In this document: in pieces, positions 1 through 5,849 of the stretch | How the letters are laid out: every line of letters starts with the position of its first letter | How positions within the stretch are numbered: position 1 is the first letter of the stretch | Program-made: the position numbers and the translations under genes | Assembly (NCBI GenBank): GCA_030538175.1 | Contig: JAUNUL010000162.1 | Coordinates: forward strand, 1-6,720 | DNA length: 6,720 nt | From: Propionibacteriaceae bacterium | GTDB lineage: Bacteria; Actinomycetota; Actinomycetes; Propionibacteriales; Propionibacteriaceae | Direction: 5' to 3' | Notes under the pieces: generated by a model | Database searches by the model: none | Told to the model about the DNA's origin: nothing | What the model saw: the letters and a program-made list of their open reading frames with translations, nothing else

Positions 1-114
1 GGCATCGGAATAGACCGCGACCGAGCGGATGCCGGCCGCGCGCAACGAATGGATGATGCGGACCGCGATCTCGCCGCGGTTGGCGACGAGCACCGTGCGG
101 AAGGAAGCACTCAT
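1..114 (-). CDS. accA1: Acyl-CoA carboxylase biotin carboxylase (alpha) subunit, N-terminus only
   Basis: Thirty-eight codons are visible, from an ATG at 114-112 to the window edge; the rest lies beyond base 1. The peptide begins [20 protein letters not shown] and continues with a segment ending in VAVYSDA. The [13 protein letters not shown] segment is the hallmark start of the biotin carboxylase domain (first strand and glycine-rich loop of the pre-ATP-grasp fold). Proteins of this family in actinobacteria usually carry biotin carboxylase and the biotin carrier domain on one chain; they carboxylate biotin with ATP and bicarbonate and pass it to the carboxyltransferase. The start follows the carboxyltransferase stop by only 4 nt (TGA, TGAC, ATG), so the two are almost certainly co-transcribed and translationally coupled. 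No strong ribosome binding site is seen, which fits coupling. The symbol is by analogy with the mycobacterial accD1-accA1 pair; mccA would be equally apt. The family is secure, the exact substrate is not. Confidence 0.9.
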   Translation of the reverse strand, partial: MSASFRTVLVANRGEIAVRIIHSLRAAGIRSVAVYSDA

Positions 115-118
115 GTCA

Positions 119-1735
119 TCACATCCGGAACACGCCGTAGTTGACCGGTTCCAGCGGTGCCCCCGCGGCGACCGACAGTGCGAGCCCGAGGACCATCCGG
201 GTGTCGGCCGGGTCGATGATTCCGTCGTCCCAGAGTCGGGCCGTCGAATAGTACGCCGACGACTGCGCCTCGAACTGCTCCTTGATCGGTGCGGTGAAGG
301 TGGCGTGATCGGCGGCGCTCCACTTGCCGCCACGTCGGCGTACTTGATTTTCCCGGACCGACGCGAGCGTGTCGGCGGCCTGCGCGCCGCCCATGACGGC
401 GATCTTGGCGTTCGGCCACATCCACAGGAAGCGAGGAGAGTACGCCCGCCCGCACATCGAATAGTTCCCGGCCCCGAACGAGCCGCCGATGATCACGGTG
501 AACTTGGGGACGCGGGCACAGGCGACGGCGGTCACCATCTTGGCGCCGTGCTTGGCGATGCCGCCGGCCTCATAGTCACGGCCGACCATGAAGCCGGTGA
601 TGTTCTGCAGGAACACCAACGGGATCGCCCGACGGTCACACACCTCGATGAAGTGGGCGCCCTTGACCGCCGAATCGGAGAACAGCACGCCGTTGTTGGC
701 GATGATCCCGACCGGGTGGCCGTGCAGGCGGGCGAAGGCGGTGACGAGCGTGGTGCCGAAGTGCTCCTTGAACTCGGTGAACTCACCGCCATCGACGAGG
801 GTCGCGATCACCTCGCGGACGTCATAGGGAGTGCGGGAGTCGACGGGGACGATGTCATAGAGATCGGTCTGCGGTCGGCTCGGCTCGACCGGGTCGAGGA
901 TCTCCCAGGCGGGCTCGGCCCGCGGCGGGGTGGTTGCGATGATCGCGCGGACCTTCATGAGCGCGTCGTAGTCGTCGTCGGCGAGGTGGTCGACGACCCC
1001 GGAGGTGCGGGCGTGCAGGTCGCCACCGCCCAGCTCCTCGGCGGTCACCTCCTCACCGGTGGCTGCCTTCACCAACGGCGGGCCGGCGAGAAAGATCGTG
1101 CCCTGACCGCGGACGATGACGGCCTCATCGGACATCGCCGGCACATAGGCGCCGCCGGCGGTGCAGGAACCGAGCACGGCGGCGATCTGCGGGATCCCGT
1201 CGGCGGACATCCGGGCCTGGTTGAAGAAGATCCGGCCGAAGTGGTCGCGGTCGGGGAACACCTCATCCTGCTGCAGCAGCATCGCCCCGCCGGAGTCGAC
1301 GAGATAGATGCAGGGCAGCCGGTTCGCGTGGGCGATCTCCTGGCCGCGCAGATGCTTCTTGACAGTCTCGGGATAGTACGTCCCACCCGACACCGTCGCA
1401 TCGTTGGCGATGATCAGGCACTCCCGACCCGACACCCGGCCGATCCCCGCGATCGCGCCAGCGCCCGGGACCTTGCCGTCATAGAGGTCCTCCGCGGCAA
1501 GCGCGGAGATCTCCAGGAACGGCGACCCGGGGTCGAGCAGCACATCGATGCGTTGGCGGGGGAGCAGCTTGCCCCGGGACAGGTGTCGTTCGCGGGCCTT
1601 CTCGCCACCGCCGAGCGCAGCCCGTTCCAGGCGAGCGTCGAGATCAGCGAGCAGGGCAGCGTGCTGCTCCCGGTTGGTTCGGGCGACCACCGAGGTCGTC
1701 CCAGTCGGCACCGCCGAGCTGCCCGCCGGCGCCAT
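119..1735 (-). CDS. accD1: Acyl-CoA carboxylase carboxyltransferase (beta) subunit, methylcrotonyl-CoA carboxylase type
   Basis: This subunit transfers the carboxyl group from carboxybiotin to an acyl-CoA. It closely resembles MccB/AccD1, the 3-methylcrotonyl-CoA carboxylase of leucine degradation. From the ATG at 1735 it has 538 residues, in line with the roughly 530-540 usual for the family. The N-terminal half has [12 protein letters not shown] and RGKLLPRQR (about 41-63), then VDSGGA (146-151, oxyanion loop of the crotonase-like fold), [21 protein letters not shown] (157-177) and [16 protein letters not shown] (189-204). The C-terminal half has [19 protein letters not shown] (418-436) and [12 protein letters not shown] (502-513). 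The frame stays open upstream to a GTG at 1804 (561 residues), and a GTG at 1747 follows an AAGGG. None of these starts has a strong ribosome binding site, so 1735 is chosen on family length and because the added residues look unlike the family. The adjoining biotin carboxylase gene is its partner. Related geranyl-CoA or other branched acyl-CoA carboxylases cannot be excluded. Confidence 0.9.
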   Translation of the reverse strand: MAPAGSSAVPTGTTSVVARTNREQHAALLADLDARLERAALGGGEKARERHLSRGKLLPRQRIDVLLDPGSPFLEISALAAEDLYDGKVPGAGAIAGIGRVSGRECLIIANDATVSGGTYYPETVKKHLRGQEIAHANRLPCIYLVDSGGAMLLQQDEVFPDRDHFGRIFFNQARMSADGIPQIAAVLGSCTAGGAYVPAMSDEAVIVRGQGTIFLAGPPLVKAATGEEVTAEELGGGDLHARTSGVVDHLADDDYDALMKVRAIIATTPPRAEPAWEILDPVEPSRPQTDLYDIVPVDSRTPYDVREVIATLVDGGEFTEFKEHFGTTLVTAFARLHGHPVGIIANNGVLFSDSAVKGAHFIEVCDRRAIPLVFLQNITGFMVGRDYEAGGIAKHGAKMVTAVACARVPKFTVIIGGSFGAGNYSMCGRAYSPRFLWMWPNAKIAVMGGAQAADTLASVRENQVRRRGGKWSAADHATFTAPIKEQFEAQSSAYYSTARLWDDGIIDPADTRMVLGLALSVAAGAPLEPVNYGVFRM

Positions 1736-1842
1736 GGCCTCATCCACGGGATCACCGCCCTTCGCACACGCCGCCACACCCTTGTGACGCGCGGTCTCCT
1801 GCACCCAAGGCGCACACCGTGGCCCGTGCTGCTCTCTCGACT
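1736..1842 (-). other. Leader/intergenic stretch before the carboxyltransferase gene
   Basis: This is the longest stretch without an assigned gene (107 nt, or 38 nt if the GTG at 1804 is used). The reading frame of the carboxyltransferase is open through most of it, so part may be translated. It holds AGGAG at about 1794-1798 on the minus strand, but no ATG, GTG or TTG lies 5-9 nt after it. No convincing stem-loop plus T-run was seen, so there is no support for a factor-independent terminator after the membrane-protein gene. Confidence 0.4.
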
Positions 1843-1853
1843 TTAGCTCGACT
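1836..1853. repeat. Direct repeat of CTCGACT (7 bp) separated by TTAG
   Basis: CTCGACT occurs at 1836-1842 and again at 1847-1853, so the copies start 11 bp apart, about one helical turn. The pair straddles the stop codon of the membrane-protein gene and overlaps the candidate -10 box of the carboxylase operon. It could be a binding site for a repressor using tandem half-sites, or a chance duplication. Confidence 0.35.
1840..1845 (-). promoter_or_regulatory. Candidate -10 box TAAAGT for the carboxylase operon
   Basis: Read on the minus strand, 1845-1840 is TAAAGT, matching the TAnnnT pattern of actinobacterial -10 boxes. Its first three bases are the stop codon of the upstream membrane-protein gene. 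The implied transcription start is near 1833-1834, giving a leader of about 30 nt to the GTG at 1804 or about 98 nt to the ATG at 1735. There is no good -35 hexamer; the best match (ATGACC, spacer 15) is poor, as expected if an activator site replaces it. This is inference from motif and spacing only. Confidence 0.3.
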
Positions 1854-3639
1854 CCCCACCGGTCATGTGATGTGGGTCACTTTCGACAGCGCGCCGGGGT
1901 TCGGGCGTACGCCCCCCGACATCATCCCCGCGACCGAACGCACCCAACAGCAGGCCGCTCAGCATCGACGCGTGCAACAACGCACCGCCGAGCTCGGAAT
2001 CGCCGATGTCGCCGATGATCTCGAGGCTCACGATCCCGGCGTTGCCGGCAGACAGCGCGAAGGTCGCGACCGACAACGTCACCAGCGTCATGTTCGCCAG
2101 CGCCAGCATCACCCGGGCCGGGTTGGGGAACCGGTCGGAATGGCCGCGGGCGGCGGCGTACTCCGTCAACTGCCGCCAGACCAACCCGACCAGCAGCACA
2201 GCGGACGTCCCGGACAACGCCAGGAGCGCGCTCAACGGATCGTCGAGGACCTCGCGGAAGTGATGCACGCGGGACAGCAGCAGGACGGTCCCGAGCGCGA
2301 CCGCCCGGTCGGCGGTGAGCCGGCGACGGGCGAGCAGCCAGCCGAGGATGAGCACGGCCGCGGCGACCTCGACTGTCACGAGCTGATCGGTGGCGGTGCT
2401 CCAACCAGCCAGCAACAGCAACTGGGCGAAGGGCGTGGACACCGCCAGCACGGTCGCGATCAGCGCCTGCCCGCGCCGGCCGTGCCGCGCCTCACCGACG
2501 GCGATCGCGAGCCCGCCCGCGGCGTACAGCAACGCCATCACCACGGTGCCCGGATCGCTGTCGACCGACCGACGGCCGGCCACGGTCAGCACCAGCATGA
2601 GCAGCACCGGATAGAACGCCCAACCGGCCAGCAGGAAGGCGAGCGGCCAGGAAATGGGGGAGTAGGCGGCCGCGACGTCGTCCGGGTCGACCGGCATCCC
2701 GCGCTCGGCTGGGGTACGCGGACCCTTCGACCGGGTCCCAGTCGGTCGCGCCAGGCTCCAGCGCATCACCAACCAAGCCGCGACAGCCACGACGCCGAGC
2801 ACCAGCACGGCCACGGGCAGTGTCGCCACCGAGCGGCGCGGATCGGTAGCGACCGCCCACACCTCGGTCGCCGCCGCCCAAACCGCCAGCCCCGCCAGCA
2901 GCAGCCCGCCAATCAGGCGACCACGCGGTCTGCGACGTACGCCCTCCCAGACTCCACGGGCACTCCACGATCCAGTCGTGACGACGAGCTCGGTCATGGC
3001 GGCGCTGGCCAGCAGAGCGGCCGGCACCGCGAGGATCGTCAACAGGTTCGTCCAGTAGGTCACAACGTGCAGAGGCCAGACGTCGATCCCGTGCCCGACC
3101 AGCCGCGGACCAGCGAGCTGGAGCAGGATCGAGTGCCCGATCACAGCCAGGGCCACCAGGAACTCCCAGAACGCGAACCGCGCCCGCCAGCGCACGAGCG
3201 CCAGCAGCATCAGCACCGCGATCCCGACGAGGTTCACCCCGCGCAGGGTGTCCTCGGTGACCGGCGCCGCCGCGAGCGACAACACGACGAGCAACAGCAG
3301 GGGGACCCGGACGACCCACCACAGGTGCAGGGCGGCCGCGTACAACAATGCCAACGCCATCGCCACCGCGATGCACAGCACGGGCACGACGAGCCAGGGC
3401 AGTGATGTGGTGCCGTCGGCGAGCAGAGTGACGTTGCGCAGAGGACCGGCCGTGGCGGCCAGCCCGGCGAGGACGACGAACAGTCCCCCCGTGGCCACGA
3501 TGATCGGGCGCAGCCCGCGCGGCCAGGGGTACGCGGGGTTCTCCCGCAGTCGACCGTCGCGGATCGGGTCACCCAGGGCGCGGGCCGCGATGTAGCGGAC
3601 CACCCGCCCGGCCGTGCGTACGCCGCTCAGCGCACCCAT
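1843..3639 (-). CDS. Polytopic integral membrane protein of unknown function, partner of the beta-propeller gene
   Basis: I do not recognise this family. From the ATG at 3639 the protein has 598 residues. The short N-terminal part (1-42) is basic and probably cytoplasmic. About 14-16 hydrophobic helices follow, roughly at 44-66, 80-108, 110-126, 134-150, 155-177, 192-219, 242-264, 271-294, 330-355, 366-382, 393-412, 421-437, 447-460, 469-488, 509-531 and possibly 550-568. A hydrophilic loop at 296-328 (basic, then DPDD) splits it into two halves. The tail (570-598) is polar. Polar residues within or beside helices (His169, His183, His191, the run TYWTN at 194-198, RVHHFRE at 457-463) could form a functional site. 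The start is chosen because GGGGGTG lies 4 nt upstream and because the ATG overlaps the end of the propeller gene by 13 nt; an open frame extends to 3813, but that part is low-complexity and arginine-rich, as expected for a shadow of the other gene. No transport, enzyme or glycosyltransferase motif was found. Confidence 0.85.
   Translation of the reverse strand: MGALSGVRTAGRVVRYIAARALGDPIRDGRLRENPAYPWPRGLRPIIVATGGLFVVLAGLAATAGPLRNVTLLADGTTSLPWLVVPVLCIAVAMALALLYAAALHLWWVVRVPLLLLVVLSLAAAPVTEDTLRGVNLVGIAVLMLLALVRWRARFAFWEFLVALAVIGHSILLQLAGPRLVGHGIDVWPLHVVTYWTNLLTILAVPAALLASAAMTELVVTTGSWSARGVWEGVRRRPRGRLIGGLLLAGLAVWAAATEVWAVATDPRRSVATLPVAVLVLGVVAVAAWLVMRWSLARPTGTRSKGPRTPAERGMPVDPDDVAAAYSPISWPLAFLLAGWAFYPVLLMLVLTVAGRRSVDSDPGTVVMALLYAAGGLAIAVGEARHGRRGQALIATVLAVSTPFAQLLLLAGWSTATDQLVTVEVAAAVLILGWLLARRRLTADRAVALGTVLLLSRVHHFREVLDDPLSALLALSGTSAVLLVGLVWRQLTEYAAARGHSDRFPNPARVMLALANMTLVTLSVATFALSAGNAGIVSLEIIGDIGDSELGGALLHASMLSGLLLGAFGRGDDVGGRTPEPRRAVESDPHHMTGGESS
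1866..1881. promoter_or_regulatory. CRP/GlxR-family-like operator, TGTGA-N6-TCACT
   Basis: The plus strand reads TGTGA TGTGGG TCACT, nine of the ten conserved positions of the TGTGA-N6-TCACA palindrome bound by CRP-family regulators (Crp, mycobacterial Cmr/CRP, corynebacterial GlxR). It sits inside the last codons of the membrane-protein gene. Its centre (1873.5) is about 40 bp upstream of the start predicted from the TAAAGT box, close to the -41.5 spacing of class II CRP-activated promoters. The motif is seen directly; binding and its role in carboxylase control are inferred. One such near-match could arise by chance in a window of this size. Confidence 0.4.
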
Positions 3640-5381
3640 GTCACACCCCCCGGTCCGAGCACCCACAACAGGGGTCTGGTGTCCCCGGCCGGCACCGGCC
3701 CGGTCAGGATCATCGCCGCACCCGCCGCGACGGGGGCAGTGAGCGTACGGCGACCGATCTCGACCCCGCGGGCGTCGAGGGTGAGGAGCGCGCCCGGGGT
3801 CAGCACCCGCCAATCCTGTCCCGTGGCCGTGACCGCAGTCCCGCCCGGGACGAACGCGAGCTCGCGAGCGGTGTCGGCCGTGACGATCCGTACGCCGTCC
3901 TCGCTCACCAGTGCGGCCGATTGCGGGCCGGTGACCAGACGGGTGTGCGCGGATCCGAAGCCGATGACGCTCGCCGCGACGACCCGTCCGGTGCCCGCGT
4001 CCACGCGGAGGGTTTCACCGGTGCGGGAGACGAGCAGGAGGACGTCCCCGGAGCGGGCGATGCCGACGGCGTCGAGCAGTTCCTCGCTGTGCCATCGCTC
4101 GTCCCCGTCGGCGCCGAACGCCGCCAGCGCGTCGTCCTTGGTGCGCACGAGCACCAGGTCATCGAGGACCACGACGGCCCGGTCGGTGCCCGCGGGGAAG
4201 GTGGTCCGCCAAAGGCGGTCACCGGTGTCGAGCCGGTAGGCGTCCAGGTCACCGCTCACGGTCGCCACCACGACCCTGTCCGCCCCGAGCGCGGTCATCC
4301 CGCCGGGGGCAAGATCGGGCGTGATATGGGACCACAGCCGGCGGCCGTTGCTGGCGTACGCGACGATCCGCCGATCACTGGTGGTCACCAGGACCCTGTC
4401 GTCGAAGGCCGTGAGGGAGAGGACGGTGCCGCCGGGGTGGGCCCACCAGGCGGCGGCCAGCTGGTCGCCCCGGGGGCTCCAGCCGATGAGGGTGCTGCTG
4501 TTGATGTCGACGGTGACGAGCGTGTCGTCGGCTGTCACGCTCTTGAGCCGGGGCACCGGGCCAACGGCGGGAGCGGTGCCGAAGACGGGGTCGTCCTCCA
4601 GAAGGGTGGGCGTGGTCGGGGTGGTCCGTGGCGGGCCGATCGGCCAGTCGGGTGTGGGGATGGTACGCAGAGTCTGCGGCCACGCGCGATCACCCAGTGG
4701 GGCCACGTCCGGGCCCAGGGGTGCCGCACCCTGGACGATGCCCTGACCGGGACACCACACGGCCTCATCGGTGTGCGTGTCGCGGAGGGTGGTGGTGGAT
4801 CGGACCGCGAGGCAGCCACGCTCACCCAAGGCGGGGTCAGCCGGCAGATGCGCTTCGCCAGCATGGCGATAGTCGGTGCTGCCGAACACATCACGGGCGA
4901 CCCCCGCGGAGGACCACTGGGATCCGGGGGCGACGTCGGCGGGCAGCTCCAGCAGGGCCGGTTGGAAGGCGACCCCCGCCGGGCCGGTGTGGGCGGCCAG
5001 CAGGACCCCGGTCGGGACGATCGTCCGCACGGTCATCCGTTGACCGGACGTCATGCTGTCGGGGGTCACGGTCTGCCGCCACCAGCGGAGTTCGCCACGG
5101 GGTACACCCTCGGGTGGTCGGATAGCTGTCAACATCGGGGTGGGCACCTCGCCGGCGATCTGCAGACCGGTGAACAGGGTGTGTTCCACAGACGCCACCA
5201 GCGGCGTACCGCCTTCGGGGCCGGCGTCGAGCACGACCCGCGCCGCCGCGCCGGACGCCGGCACGAATCGCGCCTCGGCCCCGCGGAAGCCGTCGCTGCC
5301 GGGGACGCTGAGCAGCGCGGTCGTGAACAGCAGCCACGCCAGCAGCACAGCGATCAACCCACCGCGCACCCAGCCGCCCAT
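3627..5381 (-). CDS. Membrane-anchored extracytoplasmic protein with PQQ-like beta-propeller
   Basis: The protein has 584 residues. One N-terminal hydrophobic helix (about 8-26) follows a short basic start (MGGWVRGG), and no lipobox is visible, so it is a signal anchor or a cleavable signal peptide. Residues 30-240 form a soluble domain with the only two cysteines of the protein, Cys190 and Cys210 (in GERGCLAVRS and VWCPGQGIV), well placed for a disulfide outside the membrane. A Pro/Thr-rich linker (about 241-275, with RTTPTTPT) leads to a propeller at about 280-584. Repeats there end in blade motifs such as NGRRLW (345-350), TGDRLW (386-391), DGDERW (425-430) and TGRVVAA (464-470), typical of PQQ-like/BamB-like blades. 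A role in protein-protein contact is more likely than PQQ catalysis, because no dehydrogenase motif was seen. The start is the ATG at 5381, 10 nt after the arsC stop; it has no strong ribosome binding site, and extension to 5486 would run antisense-like residues into arsC. The gene overlaps the membrane-protein gene, so the two products probably work together. The function is unknown. Confidence 0.85.
   Translation of the reverse strand: MGGWVRGGLIAVLLAWLLFTTALLSVPGSDGFRGAEARFVPASGAAARVVLDAGPEGGTPLVASVEHTLFTGLQIAGEVPTPMLTAIRPPEGVPRGELRWWRQTVTPDSMTSGQRMTVRTIVPTGVLLAAHTGPAGVAFQPALLELPADVAPGSQWSSAGVARDVFGSTDYRHAGEAHLPADPALGERGCLAVRSTTTLRDTHTDEAVWCPGQGIVQGAAPLGPDVAPLGDRAWPQTLRTIPTPDWPIGPPRTTPTTPTLLEDDPVFGTAPAVGPVPRLKSVTADDTLVTVDINSSTLIGWSPRGDQLAAAWWAHPGGTVLSLTAFDDRVLVTTSDRRIVAYASNGRRLWSHITPDLAPGGMTALGADRVVVATVSGDLDAYRLDTGDRLWRTTFPAGTDRAVVVLDDLVLVRTKDDALAAFGADGDERWHSEELLDAVGIARSGDVLLLVSRTGETLRVDAGTGRVVAASVIGFGSAHTRLVTGPQSAALVSEDGVRIVTADTARELAFVPGGTAVTATGQDWRVLTPGALLTLDARGVEIGRRTLTAPVAAGAAMILTGPVPAGDTRPLLWVLGPGGVTWVR
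3644..3651 (-). promoter_or_regulatory. Ribosome binding site inside the propeller gene that sets the membrane-protein start
   Basis: On the minus strand the bases read GGGGGGTG, one change from GGAGGTG, followed 4 nt later by ATG at 3639-3637. It lies within the last codons of the upstream gene, whose TGA is at 3629-3627, so ribosomes finishing that gene can restart here. This decides the start among several in-frame options. Confidence 0.6.
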
Positions 5382-5391
5382 AGCCCGGACT

Positions 5392-5805
5392 TTAGTGGTT
5401 GACCCCGGGCTCGATGTCCAGCGAGGCGAGCAGGTCGAGCACATGCTGCTTGATCTCGTCACGGATGAGGCGTACGGCTTCGACACCCTGCCCAGCCGGA
5501 TCCTCCAGCACCCAGTCCTCGTACCGCTTGCCGGGGAAGATCGGACAGGTGTCGCCGCAGCCCATCGTGATCACGACGTCGGAGGCCTGGACTGCCTCGG
5601 TGGTGAGCAGCTTCGGCTGCTCGGCGGACATGTCGATGCCCTCCTCACGCATGGCTGCCACCGCTGCCGGGTTCACCTGGTCGCTGGGCGCGGAGCCGGC
5701 GGACCGGACCTCGACCTGGCCGCCGGAGAGCGCGAGGGTGTACGCCGCCGCCATCTGGGAGCGACCAGCATTGTGGACACAGACATAGAGGACGCTGGGC
5801 TTCAT
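5392..5805 (-). CDS. arsC: Arsenate reductase, low-molecular-weight phosphatase fold, probably mycothiol-coupled
   Basis: This cytoplasmic enzyme reduces arsenate to arsenite, the substrate of the Acr3 pump encoded just upstream. The protein has 137 residues, normal for the family. The P-loop is CVHNAGRS (9-16), with nucleophile Cys9 and Arg15, followed by RSAGSAPSDQVNP (34-46). MGCGDTCPIFPGKRYEDW (81-98) brings Cys83 and Cys87, and the general acid Asp102 stands in EDP (101-103). The thioredoxin-type enzyme of Staphylococcus uses Cys10, Cys82 and Cys89; here the second pair is spaced by three residues rather than six, and the HNAGRSQMAAA and GCGD-CP signatures recall corynebacterial enzymes that use mycothiol and mycoredoxin. 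Thioredoxin coupling is not excluded. The start is the ATG at 5805, because AAGGAG ends 6 nt before it; an in-frame GTG at 5823 would place that site inside the gene. The stop is 10 nt before the propeller gene, and the gap after acr3 is 44 nt, so one transcript is likely. Confidence 0.94.
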   Translation of the reverse strand: MKPSVLYVCVHNAGRSQMAAAYTLALSGGQVEVRSAGSAPSDQVNPAAVAAMREEGIDMSAEQPKLLTTEAVQASDVVITMGCGDTCPIFPGKRYEDWVLEDPAGQGVEAVRLIRDEIKQHVLDLLASLDIEPGVNH

Positions 5806-5810
5806 CGAAA

Positions 5811-5817
5811 TCTCCTT
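5811..5817 (-). promoter_or_regulatory. Strong ribosome binding site of arsC
   Basis: The minus strand reads AAGGAGA at 5817-5811. The AAGGAG core ends 6 nt before the ATG at 5805-5803, optimal spacing. It is the best Shine-Dalgarno sequence in the window and settles the arsC start against the upstream in-frame GTG at 5823. Confidence 0.75.
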
Positions 5818-5849
5818 GGGCACGGACGTGACAGGGCGGCCGGGGAACG

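Noticed and set aside
29..1846. Long plus-strand open frame of about 605 codons opposite the carboxyltransferase
   Set aside because: It mirrors a well-conserved gene in a GC-rich genome, where antisense frames stay open by codon bias. Its product is rich in Arg, Gly, Asp and His and resembles no family.
1819..3405. Plus-strand open frame of about 528 codons opposite the membrane-protein gene
   Set aside because: The product is low-complexity (Gln, Arg, His, Pro) as expected for the complement of hydrophobic codons; the minus strand gives clear membrane helices instead.
3646..3651. Run of six C/G as a possible slippage or frameshift site between the propeller and membrane genes
   Set aside because: It is explained by a Gly codon pair and by the ribosome binding site of the next gene; both frames stop and start normally.
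3640..3813. N-terminal extension of the membrane protein by 58 residues
   Set aside because: The added residues are Arg/Pro/Gly-rich and lie wholly inside the propeller gene; the ATG at 3639 has a ribosome binding site at coupling distance.
3921..5402. Plus-strand open frame of about 493 codons opposite the propeller gene
   Set aside because: Gly/Asp/Arg-rich sequence without domains, whereas the minus-strand frame has an anchor helix and blade repeats.
5382..5486. N-terminal extension of the propeller protein by 35 residues
   Set aside because: It would overlap arsC in another frame with Ser/Thr/Cys-rich sequence and would bury the membrane anchor that otherwise stands at the very start.
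5806..5823. Upstream GTG start for arsC
   Set aside because: It would place the strong AAGGAG site inside the coding region, and the family begins a few residues before the P-loop cysteine.
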